Shown one piece after another: positions 30,501 through 41,095 of a stretch of 64,000 nt of DNA. How positions within the stretch are numbered: the first letter of the stretch is position 1; each line of letters opens with the position of its first letter. The position numbers were made by a program, and so were the translations under genes. Below the pieces are notes generated by a model, which worked only from the letters and a program-made list of their open reading frames with translations, had not been told where the DNA came from and did not search any database. The stretch is from Scolanthus callimorphus (taxonomy: Eukaryota; Cnidaria; Anthozoa; Actiniaria; Edwardsiidae). The DNA lies in contig CM066918.1 in the NCBI GenBank assembly GCA_033964015.1, positions 28,851,387 through 28,915,386 of the forward strand. The letters run 5' to 3'.

Positions 30501-33500
30501 GACCAGGGCATAGACCACCTAGAAAAGGCTGCTGAGAATCTGGCCATGTTACTGGATGACGAGGTACTCAAAAAAAATTTATTTGGCTTAACCAAATTTG
30601 AAAAATGTCCAGAAAAACTTGGAGATACTTTTTACATTGCATACTTGACAGGTGGCATGTATTAATCAACCGTTTCAGGATGAAGAAAAAGAGGAAGAAA
30701 GAGTAAGTCAGACAAGCAAACTTAATCGGCACTCACCTGCGACCACACCTATCCACTCTGAGGAAGTACAGTGGTTTTACACTGACCCACAGGGCAAGCA
30801 ACAAGGTGAGTTATTCAGTTTTTATGCCTGTATTAGGCACAGCTTTTAGCCCTGCCATGGAAGGGGAAGAGGCCAGGGGATGCCTCCCCCATTTTTCTTC
30901 CTCCTGTATTGGTCTTGTCAATATTATGGTGACAGTTTTCTCAACTAGTGCCCCCAGAACGGTTTGTTATGCTACCCCATCTCTGACAATGCTTTCTTTT
31001 GTACAATGTACAATCCTCGACAGATTATCTTGAATAATTGTTGACTTGACCTTTAGCAAGCATGCAACACGTTACCTCTTTATTCGTCATCGTTTCTCCC
31101 CCCTCCCCCCTTCAATGTTGGTAAAAAAAAAACGCCCAAAATCTTTTGCCTAGCCCATCCAACATTGAGAGGGGTGGGGGAGAGGGCGGGATATCAATTT
31201 TAGCCAACTAATCTGTCTAAGATTGTCTGTGAGCTTTTCAGGTTTGATTACCATGCGACCGGAATCACTTGCAAAATTGGCTGTTATTGCTAGAAACTAA
31301 CAACGGCGCGGTAGTGTGTACTTTTGAAACATCAATGTATCGTAAAAACGTTGCCGTTTTTTATGTAGTAAATGAGGTAGTAATCATTAATAGTAGTTCT
31401 TTTTAACATTATTGTTTTACGAGTTTGTTGATGAGCGACGTTAGTTGCTATAGGGCTTTGGTGTTATACTTCTGATTTTAGTTCAGCACACTTATTCTGA
31501 GCAAAGTTAGTATTTTTTGTGCCTGGCTGGGTGGTAGGGGTGTAAAGTAGTCTGAAATTTTGGATTATTGTGCGTCTCTATGGAAACCAGATGAGACTCG
31601 ATACATTGTGTGCATGTTAGAGCTTGATAGAGTGCGCGGTGTGAGAGCTGAGGTTGGCTGTGCGTACTGTTTCAGAAAGATAGATCAGCAAGTAATACTG
31701 CCGTCATGCTCTACATGCTTTGCGAAACTCGTTCTTCAGCAGTAGAGAACTCAAAGTATCCAAGAAAACACTAGTAACGCGATTGTTGCAACATGAGAGT
31801 TATTTATAGACTCAAAGTCTGAACGATTCACCACACGAAGCACCATTTCATGAGCTCTCTGACAGAAAACTTTCTCTCTGAAGCAAAATCTTTTCAGCGA
31901 AAAGCATAAACCCGCCGTGTAGTTTTATTAAGCGTGATTAGATCAAGTTAGAAACGTCAGTTACAGTATTTTCAAACGAGAAATGATTTTCACGCCAGAC
32001 AAAAGAAGAATGTAATAATTTTTTTAGTAGGGCGATTCACCATTCAAAATGTCTCTCAGAATCGCTAGCGTAAAAAGCCTGCTCTAAAATATATGCAAGT
32101 GAAACTTTTTATTGGCAGTTTTCAGTTGGGAATTTCAAATTCTAGCAAAGAGAGGTTTGTTTTGGAAAAAGAGCTCACACAATGGTGCTTCGGTGTGGTG
32201 AATCGTGAGACTGTGACTGGTCATTGCGTGACTTTGAAACTGACTAAAGCTTTATTCTCTCTGTTTTACATTTTGTTACATAGGAAAGTATACTACATTT
32301 TTCAATTTTAAGCACCGTGCAAGCAAATGTTGCCGTTGTTAGTAACTGAAAACGAAAATAGTTTTTTTCTCAACTTGTTTCCAAACTTAGTCAGGTGTAA
32401 ACCATCGCGTCACTGAATTACCGCTACCGAAACTCACTCCAAGTTATTTGTTCTAAACTACAACGAAACCAAACTTTGTTTTATACTGTAAGTCCTTGCA
32501 CAAAAAACTATCCAGCATTTTCCAATGTGAAAAAACTATATTTTTTCAAACGTCACACTTACTACGCAAAAGCACTCCCTTTCGTGTTTAATCTGGGTAA
32601 CTTCTGTAGGTCACTGTAAAGACAATCCTCGACAGATTATCTTGAATAATTTGTTGACTTGACCTTTAGCAAGCATGCAACACGTTACCTCTTTATTCGT
32701 CATCGTTTCTCCCCCCTCCCCCCTTCAATGTTGGTAAAAAAAACGCCCAAAATCTTTTGCCTAGCCCATCCAACATTGAGAGGGGTGGGGGAGAGGGCGG
32801 GATATCAATTTTAGCCACTAATCTGTCTAAGATTGTAGGTCCATTAGTAATGCTGAGATGGCTGACTGGTTCAAGCATGGCTACTTTGCCATGAATCTCC
32901 TGGTTAGAAGGGTCACCGATGATGTTTTCCAACCACTAGGTGAGCACCTCAACTTTCTAATCATCATGCATCCTCTGTTAGGTGAACAAGGATTTTATGT
33001 TACTCTGTGCTGATATGGCAATAATACCAGATTAGCAGTTAGCAAATGTCAATCAAAGTCCCACTTTGAGTCTAAGTACTACAAGTTTTTTTAGGTGGAC
33101 TTATCAAATCTTGGGGTCGCGTTCCATTCCATCCTGGTCCTCAGCCTCCCCCACTAAAGGTGAGAGTTAACTCATACTATACACAGGCATCACAGTGAGT
33201 ATACAATATTTTTTCCCATAATGATGCCAGAAAACGTGAATCAAGTGTATGTCAGGGTGAATTTCACAAGAATGCAGTAATACAAACACGTCAGTCATGA
33301 ACACATTGAAACGGTTGTTGCTGAGATGATTTCCCCGTCAGACAATCACAAGCCAAGTGAAGACACTATCACTCTAGTGTAAGCACATGTCTGGTTTCTT
33401 TGTACAGGGTTCGTACGCATCCTGGAAATCCTGGAATATCTTGGATTTTCATTTCCTTCCTGGAAAGTCCTGGAATATTAAAAAAAATCCTGGAAAAATG

Positions 33501-36500
33501 TCTCAACTCAATGTTGAATGAGTCAGTTTTGTGATTTTTGGCTGCAAATTATGATATCCTCCAGAATTATCATTTCCCCTCTACAAACCTTTCAACTACA
33601 CCAGCACTAGAGCCTCCGATGTTACCCTTGTCAGTTTCCGAGCCAGGAATAGAAAAGAAAGCATGTCTTGTTGGTGATTGCACATAATGTAAATGTAAAT
33701 TGCCGTAGATCCAATGTAGTGAAGCAGCTTTCTTTTAAAGTATGTATTTTTTTTTTTGGGGGGGGGGGGGGTAGGGGGCATTTCTACCCCATACAAAACT
33801 CCTGGAAAAATAACTAAATACCTCCTGGAAAATCCTGGATTTTTGTCATTCAGAATGTGTACGAACCCTGTTTGTAAGCCAAGTAAAATATCACACTTCT
33901 GTATCACACCATGTGATTGCTAAGTAGCGACAAATTTGATTGAGTTGACATAATGAACAGTAAAATGCAAATTCAAATTACGAATCTGCTCTATCTTAAC
34001 CAGGGTAACGTTATCCCTGATCACATCCAACAACAACAACAGTATCAAGACCTCATGCGTCACCACCTCATGCAACAACAATTTCTTCATCAGCAAGCAT
34101 ACTTAATGCAGGTAAGTGTACCACCAGGCAGTACTCTAGCAAGAAAAAAAAAACATAGGATGTTTGACCAAAACCCTGAACTATAATGTGATTTAAAATG
34201 TATGGACATTTCTGATTCCCTAGCAACAACAGCTTCAACAAATGCAGCTACAACAACAGGGCAGCACCCATCAACAGACATGCCCATGGGTGTGCCGCAG
34301 CCTCAGCTTCAAGGGCAGTTACCACCGCAAGTTGATGCTCCACCCAAACCACCACAGGACTCCCACCCTCAACAACAGCAGCAAAGACCTCAGGGATTAC
34401 CAGTGACATCTGAGTCAATCTGGGGCCAGTCAGTATCGCCCCAATCCACCCCTGGTGAGTAGATTTTGCAACCAATAAAAACACTCCAGGGGCTTCACTA
34501 GAAGCCAGTCCTCAGGTACCAGTGCCAGTTATTTTTGGGCTTGGAATTTTGGCACATTCTGCATTATCCTAATAATTTTGGCTATAATTTCTTATGTTGG
34601 CCCTCTGCTTTGCCATCTACTTCAGAAGTCACTGAGAAACTCTTGACGCTGTCTCTGAGCATGGCCCAGATCAGTTGTTGATGAGTGTAAACATGTAAAC
34701 AAATGTGCAAGTGTAATGCTTCTAATGTGCAGGTTCTGTGATAGCTCCATGGTCTCCTGCTGCCACTACTCCTAGTACAACAGCAGCTGTTAATAATGTC
34801 TCCAAAGCTTGGGATGTGGAAGCAAGGTGCGTCCATTAGTTCTTAGAGTTGTTGAATTTGTTGCGCACACAGAGCTGAGAAAATGATCTATCTCACTTTT
34901 GAAAGGGTGCCTTGAAATGATAAGTTATGAATATCAGTAGAGGGGCTGGGGGTTAAATCAAACATAACTGGAATATTTGAACTTGATGTCTAGTATTATA
35001 AATGAGGTATAATTTAGTTTTTGAATGTTGTTGTTCCAGCAACAAGAGCAAAGTACAGTCTCTGCAAGAAATCCAAAGATTGGAGGAAGAAAAGGAACGA
35101 AAAATTAAAGTATGCTAGTCCATCACTTGTTTTTATATTTCTCTTTCAATAAAAAGGTTTAGCATGAAGGTTACGTGAAATCTGCGCCATATTCAGTTCT
35201 ATTGCCTTGACCAGCCAATAGAATGCAGTGGAATACAATGCAATGCTTCCTAATGCCTGACGCTCAAAGCAACTTTATTGAATTAGGTATCTACAGTATC
35301 CCCTTGTTTGGTCTAGTTAGTGCGTATATAAAATCTGTTAAGGCTGGTTTCCATCGCTGATGAGTGCCAGATCGCCTGCTCATTCTAGCATTGTTCTCCC
35401 GTGGCATCGGATATAGCCTTGTGGTGCTCCTGCTGGTAGCGTACATCCAGTAGTCACAAGAAGCCAGTCTTGGCCATCATCAATTGCACTGGATCGCTTG
35501 CGATCGCTGCAGTGTGTTTCCATATGATCGCTGGGCAGCAAATTCAGGAAGGAGACGCTGATGCCTGCTTATTGCGCCCTTGTTCCCCTTTCCATATATT
35601 GCTTAGCCTCCTCTGACCCCAGCCTGACTGTTGTTACACCCCTATAGATGGAAAGAGAGCGTCAAGAGGCGGAGGCGAGGGCACTACGACAAAAGCAACT
35701 GGAGGAAGAGGAGCGGCGTCGGCAACAGGAGCTCCTGCTGCAGCGTCAGAGGGAGGAGGAGAGAGGCGTCGCCAGCAGGAGCTGTTACTACAGCGTCAGC
35801 GGGAAGAAGAAGAGAAGAGACGACAGCAAGAAGAACTGAAGGAGCAGGAGGAGCTACTGAAGGTCAGTACATGTAGTAACTACCGAGGCTGTGGTTGGTG
35901 AGGGATCTTTTGAGAGTTTTACAATATTACAAGCGGTGGTTGAAACTTCGTGGTGAAACGTTCGTTGGTTAGACTGCAAAGCAAGTAATATCGCGAGCAT
36001 CCGTACAAGGAGGGGAAAGTAACTTCTGCGAACAGTCTGCTTGCGAATATTGCGCGCGTACCACCTGTGTGGAGAGATGCGCGAAGTCGCCCTAAAACAT
36101 ATGCGCGCAATATTCGCGGTATAAGGGATTGTTTAGCAGTCTATTCGTTGTTTCGTTGGTTGGTTTGTTCGTTCATGACTATCCATTTATCCAGTTTTGT
36201 TGTTCCAATTTGCATTTTATTTGTGCATTTCTTTTAATATACTACCTTCCCTAGAATAGTTGTGGTAACTGTTAATGGACCCTACACTCATTGCAAGTTT
36301 AAACCTTTTCTCGTACAGAAACAGCAAGAAGAAGCAAGGATGAAACAAGAGGAAGAGCTGAGAAGAAAACAACAAGAGCAACAACAAAGGCAGCATTTAG
36401 AGCAGCAGAATCGGCAGCAGGAGCAACAGCGGCAACAGCAGCTAGAACAACAAAGACGACAACAAGAACAACAACGGCAACAGCAACAGCAACAGCTTGA

Positions 36501-39500
36501 GCAGCAAAAGCGAGAAGAAAAACAGAGGATGCTGGAAATGAGGCAACAGCAGCAGCAGGCTCTGTTGAGGTTACAACAACAGCAGCAAGAAATGCAGCGG
36601 AGGAAGGAGATGCAGCAACAGATGGAGCTCCAGCAGAAATTACAACAGAAGCGGCAACAGGTGACGATATAGGAACCATAACTACCAGTGAGGATACCTC
36701 TAGCAGGCTCACGCTCTCTTGTGATTACCCGGGTACCAGGCGTAGTTTTTTTCGTTTCTAGACGAAAGTGATTCTGTTAGCGCGTGATTCCAAATTGTTC
36801 CTAAAAGAGACAGATCTCAACAAGCACGTGCGGCGGAATTAAATATCAAAACCCGAAAGACCGCGCGAGGGAGAAGCCTGATACTTGGGTTGTTGTTTGA
36901 TTAAAGTTTTATTCTTTAAAAAATACATTGAAACTAGAATTGTTTGTGTATAAGTGTTTATACGAACTATTTCTATTTGTTGTGAAGTTTATACATATCG
37001 CGACCTATACATCACGGTCGCAAAAAATTATGCATCTGAAAAATTGTAGTTTCTGTAATCTGTCATGCTAGCTCAAAAGATTCCAAGAAAGAATTAGTGT
37101 GATTCGGCCCCTATACGTCCTCCTGTCCTTCACAGACTAGTAACGGATCCCTGTGGGGTGGAGCAGGGAGCTCGTCCGCGCCCTCCCTCGCCCAGATACA
37201 GCAACAACAAGAGGAACGAGAACGACTCCAGCGCGAGAGACAGCGCCTGATCATGGAGCAGCAGGAAAGAGAGATGCAGAACCGTGCAGTAGCTGCGGGG
37301 TGGGGCGACCGTGTCCCTGTGGGACCCCCACCTGTCAAGTCTCTACTGGAGATCCAACAGGAACAGTCTCAGCAGCAGAAGGGCAAGGGGCATAGCCAGC
37401 AGCTCTCGCAGTCGCAGGTAACTAAAAGGCCATTCAATCGGAGCGCTATTCGTAAAATACAGGTGTGCCAATCAAGGTTTCTGTCTCGCTCAAGCCTACG
37501 CGCCAAGACTCAAAAGGAGTATGGTTAGAAACAAAATATCCTATTTTGACTATACTTCATTGATCTGGTTGCTAAATTCTACAAAACAGAGCTTAGATTA
37601 AACCTCTCAATGTAAGCCTAGAGTAAGCCTACGCAAAAGTACGCAGACAACTTTGCGGTGTGTGTGCGCACGGTTTCCGACAACGTATTTTTTAAAATAG
37701 CTGTATGCGTAGCGCTATAAGTAAACTGAAAGTGTAGAAAATCTGTACTTTTCGCGGTAGGTAACCCTACACGAAAGAGGCCAGTGGCATAGCTACCATA
37801 TAAGCAATAAGCCTTGACATTTAGATTTAGATCCTGATCGCGGGCCCCAACAGGAAAAAATACCTAGCGGTTCACCTCTTTTTGAAAGTCGTGTATTATC
37901 TCGTTCCTTTTAGCCCCCACCGTCTCACAACCCACTAAGCTCGTCTGTATGGGGTAACAACTCGTCTTTGTCCGCCTCCTGGGGAGGTGGCAACCAGGCG
38001 ATATGGGGAGGATCCAAACATCAGCCAGTACAGCAGTCTCGCTTCATGGGGATCTGCCCTGATGATGATGATGATGATGACGATGACGATGATGATGACG
38101 AGGAAGAGGAATCCTTCTGGGATGAGGCTGTTAAAGCTGCCGTGAAAGCCAATCCGCCACCTCGAGCGCAACAGCAGCCGAAGAAGAGCACGTAAGTGAT
38201 AGAATATGAGGGGGTTGTAAATCAGGGTTCGTACGGCTCGTGGAACATCTGGAACGTCCTGGAATTCTTTTAGAGACTCCTGGAATGCGAAAAGGAATTT
38301 TGTCACAAAACTTGTATCAAACGGTTTAAGTTAAGCATTTTGATTGGCAAAAAATCTGATCAACCTCCTTGAAAGCGCCTTGAGTTTCTGGCCGTACGAA
38401 TCCTGTTTGTTAGAATTTGGATGTCGGACGCTTCATTTAACTTCGTTAACTATTGTTATTTCTTCAGTGTGCCAGTTTCATCTGCCATGCCAAATAAAAC
38501 GCAAGCCAAGAGATCTAATAAAGATGAGGTAATCCCAATTATATGTTTGCTACTAGAGCAGCCTGGTTGCAGGCGGTAGATTGTGCTTTTATCGCCGAAA
38601 CCCCTGGGTTTCGTGATTGTGGCCGCCATCTTGGATTTTGAACGCGCGCTGTCTTGGGGGATAGATAGATAGATGTCAGTTTATTTAACCCAATAGCAGA
38701 AATTCTGAATTGCTGGCCGGTCACAAATACATATAAATAACGCGGAGCATATATACAGATAAATTCACAAATAAAGTCACATTTCTTGAAATTTATATGT
38801 TACAAAGTCATTAGTCTCTTGGTGCGGCCATCTGGAACTTTGGGGCACTTGCGCGGAGGTTGGGAGGGGGGAAGGGCCCAAGACCGCGCGCGCTCCAAAT
38901 CCAAGATGGCGGCGGCAGCCGATAACTCATGGATTTGTTGCCGTAAAAACAACGCACTACGTCCTACAAGCAGGCTGCTACCAGAGTGCCACGCCCGCGG
39001 GCTGGAAATCGAGAACTAACACTCAGACTGAAGGGTGCGTAAGAAAAAAAATACTTTCGTTTTTTTAGTGAAAGGGGGAAAATCTTAATAAATTAGTTGT
39101 CACTGCTGAAGGAAACTATGCCACTAGGAATGTAGCGGATAAGCGACAATCTCCAAGTAATCATAACCATTGATTCCCCAGGAAAGCGTGCGACGGCTGT
39201 TCCAGCAACACGCGGCGAGTGCTGCTGACGAGTTCACGCAATGGTGCGACATATCATTGAGATCCATGAAAGCCACGACAGTAGATAGTAAGTACCCACA
39301 CTAACTCCTCCCTATCAAGCGAGACCTGGCAGTTTCTGTTCCCAAGAATATCGTTTTTGGTAATTTTTTTCTTATCACAAACGTCGCGTATTCGAAACAT
39401 TACATACCCTTACCATTCCATAATCTTGCAAAATCGGAATAGGGGCCGACACGAGCCCCTATTAGCCTACAACGAAATATCATTTCGTTTTGCTTTTTCG

Positions 39501-41095
39501 AAGTAGTCACGCCAATCGAGGTTTGTTTCTGTTCTTTAAAATTATCGTTTTAGAAACTAATTTCCCAAAATTTGCGGCATGATTTTGTAGCCGACAAAGT
39601 GACGGAAAGTGCATGTCATTTAGAATGCTTTGATATTGTTTCTTCTACAGTTCCCACCTTCATCATGTTTCTGAAGGAGGTCGAGTCTCCATATGAGGTG
39701 AGTATTGTGAACGGCGGAATCGTTATTGTAAAAATAGGCACGTACAGCGTGCAAGTGGCTACTGCCAAACTGCTTTGAATAAAGTACCAGTTGACTCTTA
39801 AAGCTGGTTTCCATAAGGTCGTATCAGTCGCTCCTGTCGTATCAGTAACCCGTGAAACAATGGGAATTGGAATTTTTCTATTGTTTCACGGTTGACTGAT
39901 ATGACTTGGACGACTGATGCGACCTTATGGAAACCAGCCTTTACGCACGCTCTGCCTAAAGGGAGGCTGCCGTTATTGGCACAGGTCGCGATCATAAACT
40001 CATTGTGAGATATCAGCAACATCACTTTCCTGAAAACAGGCGTAACCCGTTTACAGATCTGGCAAAACTAAAGTTTGTTGGACACACGACAATGGGGTAT
40101 AAATGACGGGACTCTCCACTTGGAACCCTGTAGTATGTAAGGAACGCCTGGGACGTCTAGCACTACTTGCACGATTGATGACCACAGGGAAAAATTGCAT
40201 AAAAATATTAATGGTTTTTGGTAGCGTTTTTTCCATTAATGCACATACAACATTAATGGGAAAGTGTGGTCTTCCCATTAACATTTTTCACACATTAATG
40301 GAAACACACTACCGAAACCATTAATGTTTTTATGCAATGTTTTCCTAGTAGCCACAAAAACTGATGGAAGAAGAAGTCAGACTATACTCTCTGCTTATTC
40401 TTATTGGTTATATTGCCTGGCCAGTTTCATGTACTTCTTGCGAGTGACACACACCTTGAAACATTTCCATTTGTAGATCCATGATTACGTCAAGTCGTAT
40501 ATCGGTGACACAAAGGAAGCTCGCGACTTTGCCAAGGAATTTATTGAACGCAAGAAGAGTCAGCGCCGTATTCCAGCCTCTCATTCCTCGCCTGCGCTTT
40601 ATCAGGTAACGCACGCCCTCAGATCTTGGGATTTCAGAAAAATGACTTAAGTTTCCCACAAATTAGAGCGGATTTCAGATGACTGTTGTGAGCAATTCGC
40701 AATTACTTTGTAATTACTCCTGTAGGTTTTATTCAGAATTGGTGTAATCACTATTGCGATTGGTTTCACTACAATATGAAAACAGCTCTAAATGAAAGGA
40801 AGTACTTGGAAGTTTCGACTGATAACTTCTTGTCTAATTTCAGACCAATGTGTGGGGAGTTCCCCAGCCTCAGCAGGGGCACGCCAACAGAGCAGGAGGG
40901 TATGGCTACCAGCAAAACACAGGTATCCCAGAAGACCTCGCGCAAAATAATTCTGGTGGAGGGGACTCGGCTGCTAACAAGAAGAAGAAAAAGAAGAAGA
41001 TGCAGAAAGTTGACCCCAGCATCTTGGGCTTCAGCGTTAATGCTGCGGATAGAGTGAATATGGGAGAAATACAAACCTTGGAGGATACCAGATAA
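24560..41095 (+). CDS. GIGYF: GIGYF: GRB10-interacting GYF protein (translational repressor scaffold)
   Basis: Twenty-six coding exons, all with consistent phases: 24560-24591, 26993-27209, 27572-27671, 28094-28202, 28534-28559, 28737-28901, 29226-29461, 29714-29794, 30038-30131, 30265-30563, 30679-30805, 32839-32939, 33095-33159, 34004-34111, 34224-34454, 34733-34826, 35040-35109, 35648-35862, 36319-36660, 37136-37417, 37914-38191, 38468-38528, 39182-39287, 39651-39697, 40477-40605, 40844-41095. In order: FGPEWLRALSSG start, 4EHP-binding YRYGKEEML, Gly/Arg-rich stretch, GTFDSSGAF segment, GYF domain, Gln-rich coiled coil, FWDEAVK, FLKEVESPYE and the Lys-rich LGFSVNA tail. In animals GIGYF recruits 4EHP to capped mRNA and binds DDX6 and proline-rich partners to repress translation. 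One base is missing in each of three exons (near 32844, 34260, 35760); with these restored the length is exactly 1290 codons including the stop, close to human GIGYF2. Confidence 0.95.
25017..25155. repeat. Foldback repeat with AACCATTATCCTGC arms
   Basis: ATAATTAACCATTATCCTGC at 25021 is mirrored by GCAGGATAATGGTTTTATTA at 25123. It lies in GIGYF intron 1. Confidence 0.6.
25362..26307. mobile_element. 946-bp non-autonomous element, TA target, long inverted ends
   Basis: TAGTGGTTTCAATAAAGTTT and on through GTCACCC, GACTAAAGCC and GCTGTCGGCGCCAAGC is mirrored at 26232-26307. It is flanked by TA dinucleotides, suggesting a Tc1/mariner-type element. The interior has no transposase ORF. Confidence 0.8.
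26408..26612. mobile_element. Hairpin MITE with CTGTAATAGATACA arms
   Basis: Long arms (TACTGTAATAGATACA, then GACATCACAGAATGTCATGA) are complemented across a loop of about 37 bases, and the outer part AACAAATAGATC also pairs. Confidence 0.8.
26993..27209 (+). CDS. GIGYF: GIGYF exon 2: 4EHP-binding motif
   Basis: Encodes LRALSSGNSVTSPPPSPGPK and then YRYGKEEML (residues 37-45), the YxYx4 plus hydrophobic motif through which GIGYF proteins bind the cap-binding protein 4EHP. The motif is complete. The exon ends TEEEQ before GTAAGA. Confidence 0.95.
28258..28378. repeat. Dispersed repeat, second copy of the 11955-12128 family
   Basis: CATTAACTGTTTTCGAGAGG, GTCACCAAAAAGTAAAGTTT, GGTCACCATAA, ACAGCTAATTTGTTGACAGG. 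It lies in a GIGYF intron. Confidence 0.6.
29226..29461 (+). CDS. GIGYF: GIGYF exon 7: LPEWSNDD-GTFDSSGAF segment
   Basis: Encodes Arg/Trp-rich sequence and then LPEWSNDDHDDFEVTGTFDS followed by SGAF. The same segment in fly and human GIGYF (LPEW...GTFDSSGAF) contacts the RNA helicase DDX6/Me31B. The aromatic and acidic residues are retained here. Confidence 0.9.
29823..29968. repeat. Dispersed repeat, third copy of the 11955-12128 family
   Basis: GGCATTAATTCTTCCAGAG, GTCACCAAATAGTAAAGTTT, GGTCACCATAATATAGAAAT, CTGTTGACAGGTAATTTT. It lies in a GIGYF intron. Confidence 0.6.
30679..30805 (+). CDS. GIGYF: GIGYF exon 11: first half of the GYF domain
   Basis: After an acidic run the exon ends EEVQWFYTDPQGKQQ, the start of the GYF fold (W-F-Y-x-DPQG). 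The donor G before GTGAGT is phase 1. Confidence 0.95.
31010..31226. mobile_element. 217-bp MITE, first of two direct copies in the GYF intron
   Basis: The ends ACAATCCTCGACAGATTAT and TAATCTGTCTAAGATTGT are inverted. The inner palindrome is CCCCCCTTCAATGTTGG / CCAACATTGAGAGGGG. It is almost identical to 32622-32836. Confidence 0.85.
31227..32621. mobile_element. 1.4-kb segment between the two MITE copies, internally foldback
   Basis: Contains inverted matches such as GATTCACCACACGAAGCACC (about 31825) against GGTGCTTCGGTGTGGTGAAT (about 32187), and AACTAACAACGGC against GCCGTTGTTAGT. No ORF of note. Together with the flanking MITEs it behaves as one 1,827-base insertion. Confidence 0.6.
32622..32836. 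mobile_element. 215-bp MITE, second copy, ending at the GYF exon acceptor
   Basis: Same inverted ends as 31010-31226. Its last base is immediately followed by the AG that is the acceptor of GIGYF exon 12. It now supplies the polypyrimidine and branch-site region (ACTAATCTG about 20 bases upstream). Confidence 0.85.
32839..32939 (+). CDS. GIGYF: GIGYF exon 12: second half of the GYF domain, one base short
   Basis: Encodes SNAEMADWFKHGYFAMNLLV and RRVTDDVFQPL, the GYF signature. At its start, GGT CCA TTA GTA reads out of frame; the family expects Gly-Pro-Phe/Ile-Ser, which needs one more T in CCATTAGT (32841-32848). The length of 101 should be 102 to link phases. The AG acceptor (32837-32838) directly follows the end of a MITE (32622-32836). 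Confidence 0.88.
33405..33870. mobile_element. MITE with CAGGGTTCGTAC ends, copy 1
   Basis: The left CAGGGTTCGTACGCATCCTG and right GTACGAACCCTG ends are inverted. CCTGGAAA repeats occur at both ends, and TTTGTA lies beside both sides. This terminal sequence is widespread in marine invertebrates. Confidence 0.8.
35648..35862 (+). CDS. GIGYF: GIGYF exon 18: charged coiled coil, one base short
   Basis: Arg/Glu/Gln-rich heptads (LRQKQLEEEERRRQQELLLQ) shift frame near 35760 and resume as RRRQQELLLQRQREEEEKRR. One extra G in the GAGGAGGAGAG run restores the frame and the phase-0 ends (216 bases). Confidence 0.85.
36319..36660 (+). CDS. GIGYF: GIGYF exon 19: Gln-rich coiled coil
   Basis: 114 codons, over half of them Gln or Arg/Glu, matching the long Q-rich coiled coil of animal GIGYF proteins. 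CAG and CAA codons are mixed, so the tract is not a pure CAG repeat. Confidence 0.92.
37914..38191 (+). CDS. GIGYF: GIGYF exon 21: Trp-rich linker with Asp13-Glu4 tract
   Basis: Encodes SSVWGNNSSLSASWGGGNQA, then 13 Asp and 4 Glu in a row, then SFWDEAVKAAV, which matches FWDDAVK of vertebrates. The acidic tract is mostly GAT repeats with GAC interruptions and is absent from vertebrate GIGYF2 at this place. Confidence 0.9.
38223..38405. mobile_element. MITE with CAGGGTTCGTAC ends, copy 2
   Basis: CAGGGTTCGTACGG at the left and CCGTACGAATCCTG at the right, with CTGGAA repeats inside. Shorter relative of 33405-33870, lying in the intron after GIGYF exon 21. Confidence 0.75.
38545..38985. mobile_element. 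Foldback element with GCCGCCATCTTGGAT arms and an internal GATA run
   Basis: GGCCGCCATCTTGGATTTTG and CGCGCGC near 38620-38650 are mirrored near 38887-38915, and the outer AGCAGCCTGNTTGCAGG ends also pair. A (GATA)3 run lies between. Confidence 0.65.
39800..39942. mobile_element. 143-bp hairpin MITE with AAAGCTGGTTTCCAT ends
   Basis: AAGCTGGTTTCCATAAGGTC and its complement form long arms. A related, less regular copy lies at 35335-35585 (GGCTGGTTTCCATCGCTG). Confidence 0.85.
40186..40348. mobile_element. Hairpin MITE with repeated CATTAATG
   Basis: GGGAAAAATTGCATAAAAAT and the TTTTTGGTAGCG part pair with the right half. CATTAATGG recurs six times in alternating orientation. Confidence 0.8.
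40844..41095 (+). CDS. GIGYF: GIGYF exon 26: conserved C-terminus and stop
   Basis: Starts TNVWGVPQPQ, has seven Lys in a row, then KVDPSILGFSVNAADRVNMG and EIQTLEDTR before TAA at 41093. The human end reads DPSLLGFSVNASSERLNMGE, confirming orthology. Confidence 0.95.
   Translation, partial: TNVWGVPQPQQGHANRAGGYGYQQNTGIPEDLAQNNSGGGDSAANKKKKKKKMQKVDPSILGFSVNAADRVNMGEIQTLEDTR

Noticed and set aside
31010..32836. LTR retrotransposon with 216-base direct repeats
   Set aside because: The repeats have their own inverted ends (ACAATC...GATTGT), no TG...CA termini, no primer-binding site and no ORF between them; two MITE copies explain them better.
32839..32939. GYF exon as evidence that GIGYF is a pseudogene
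   Set aside because: All 26 exons and phases are otherwise kept, and similar one-base losses occur in other conserved genes here, so sequence error is more likely.
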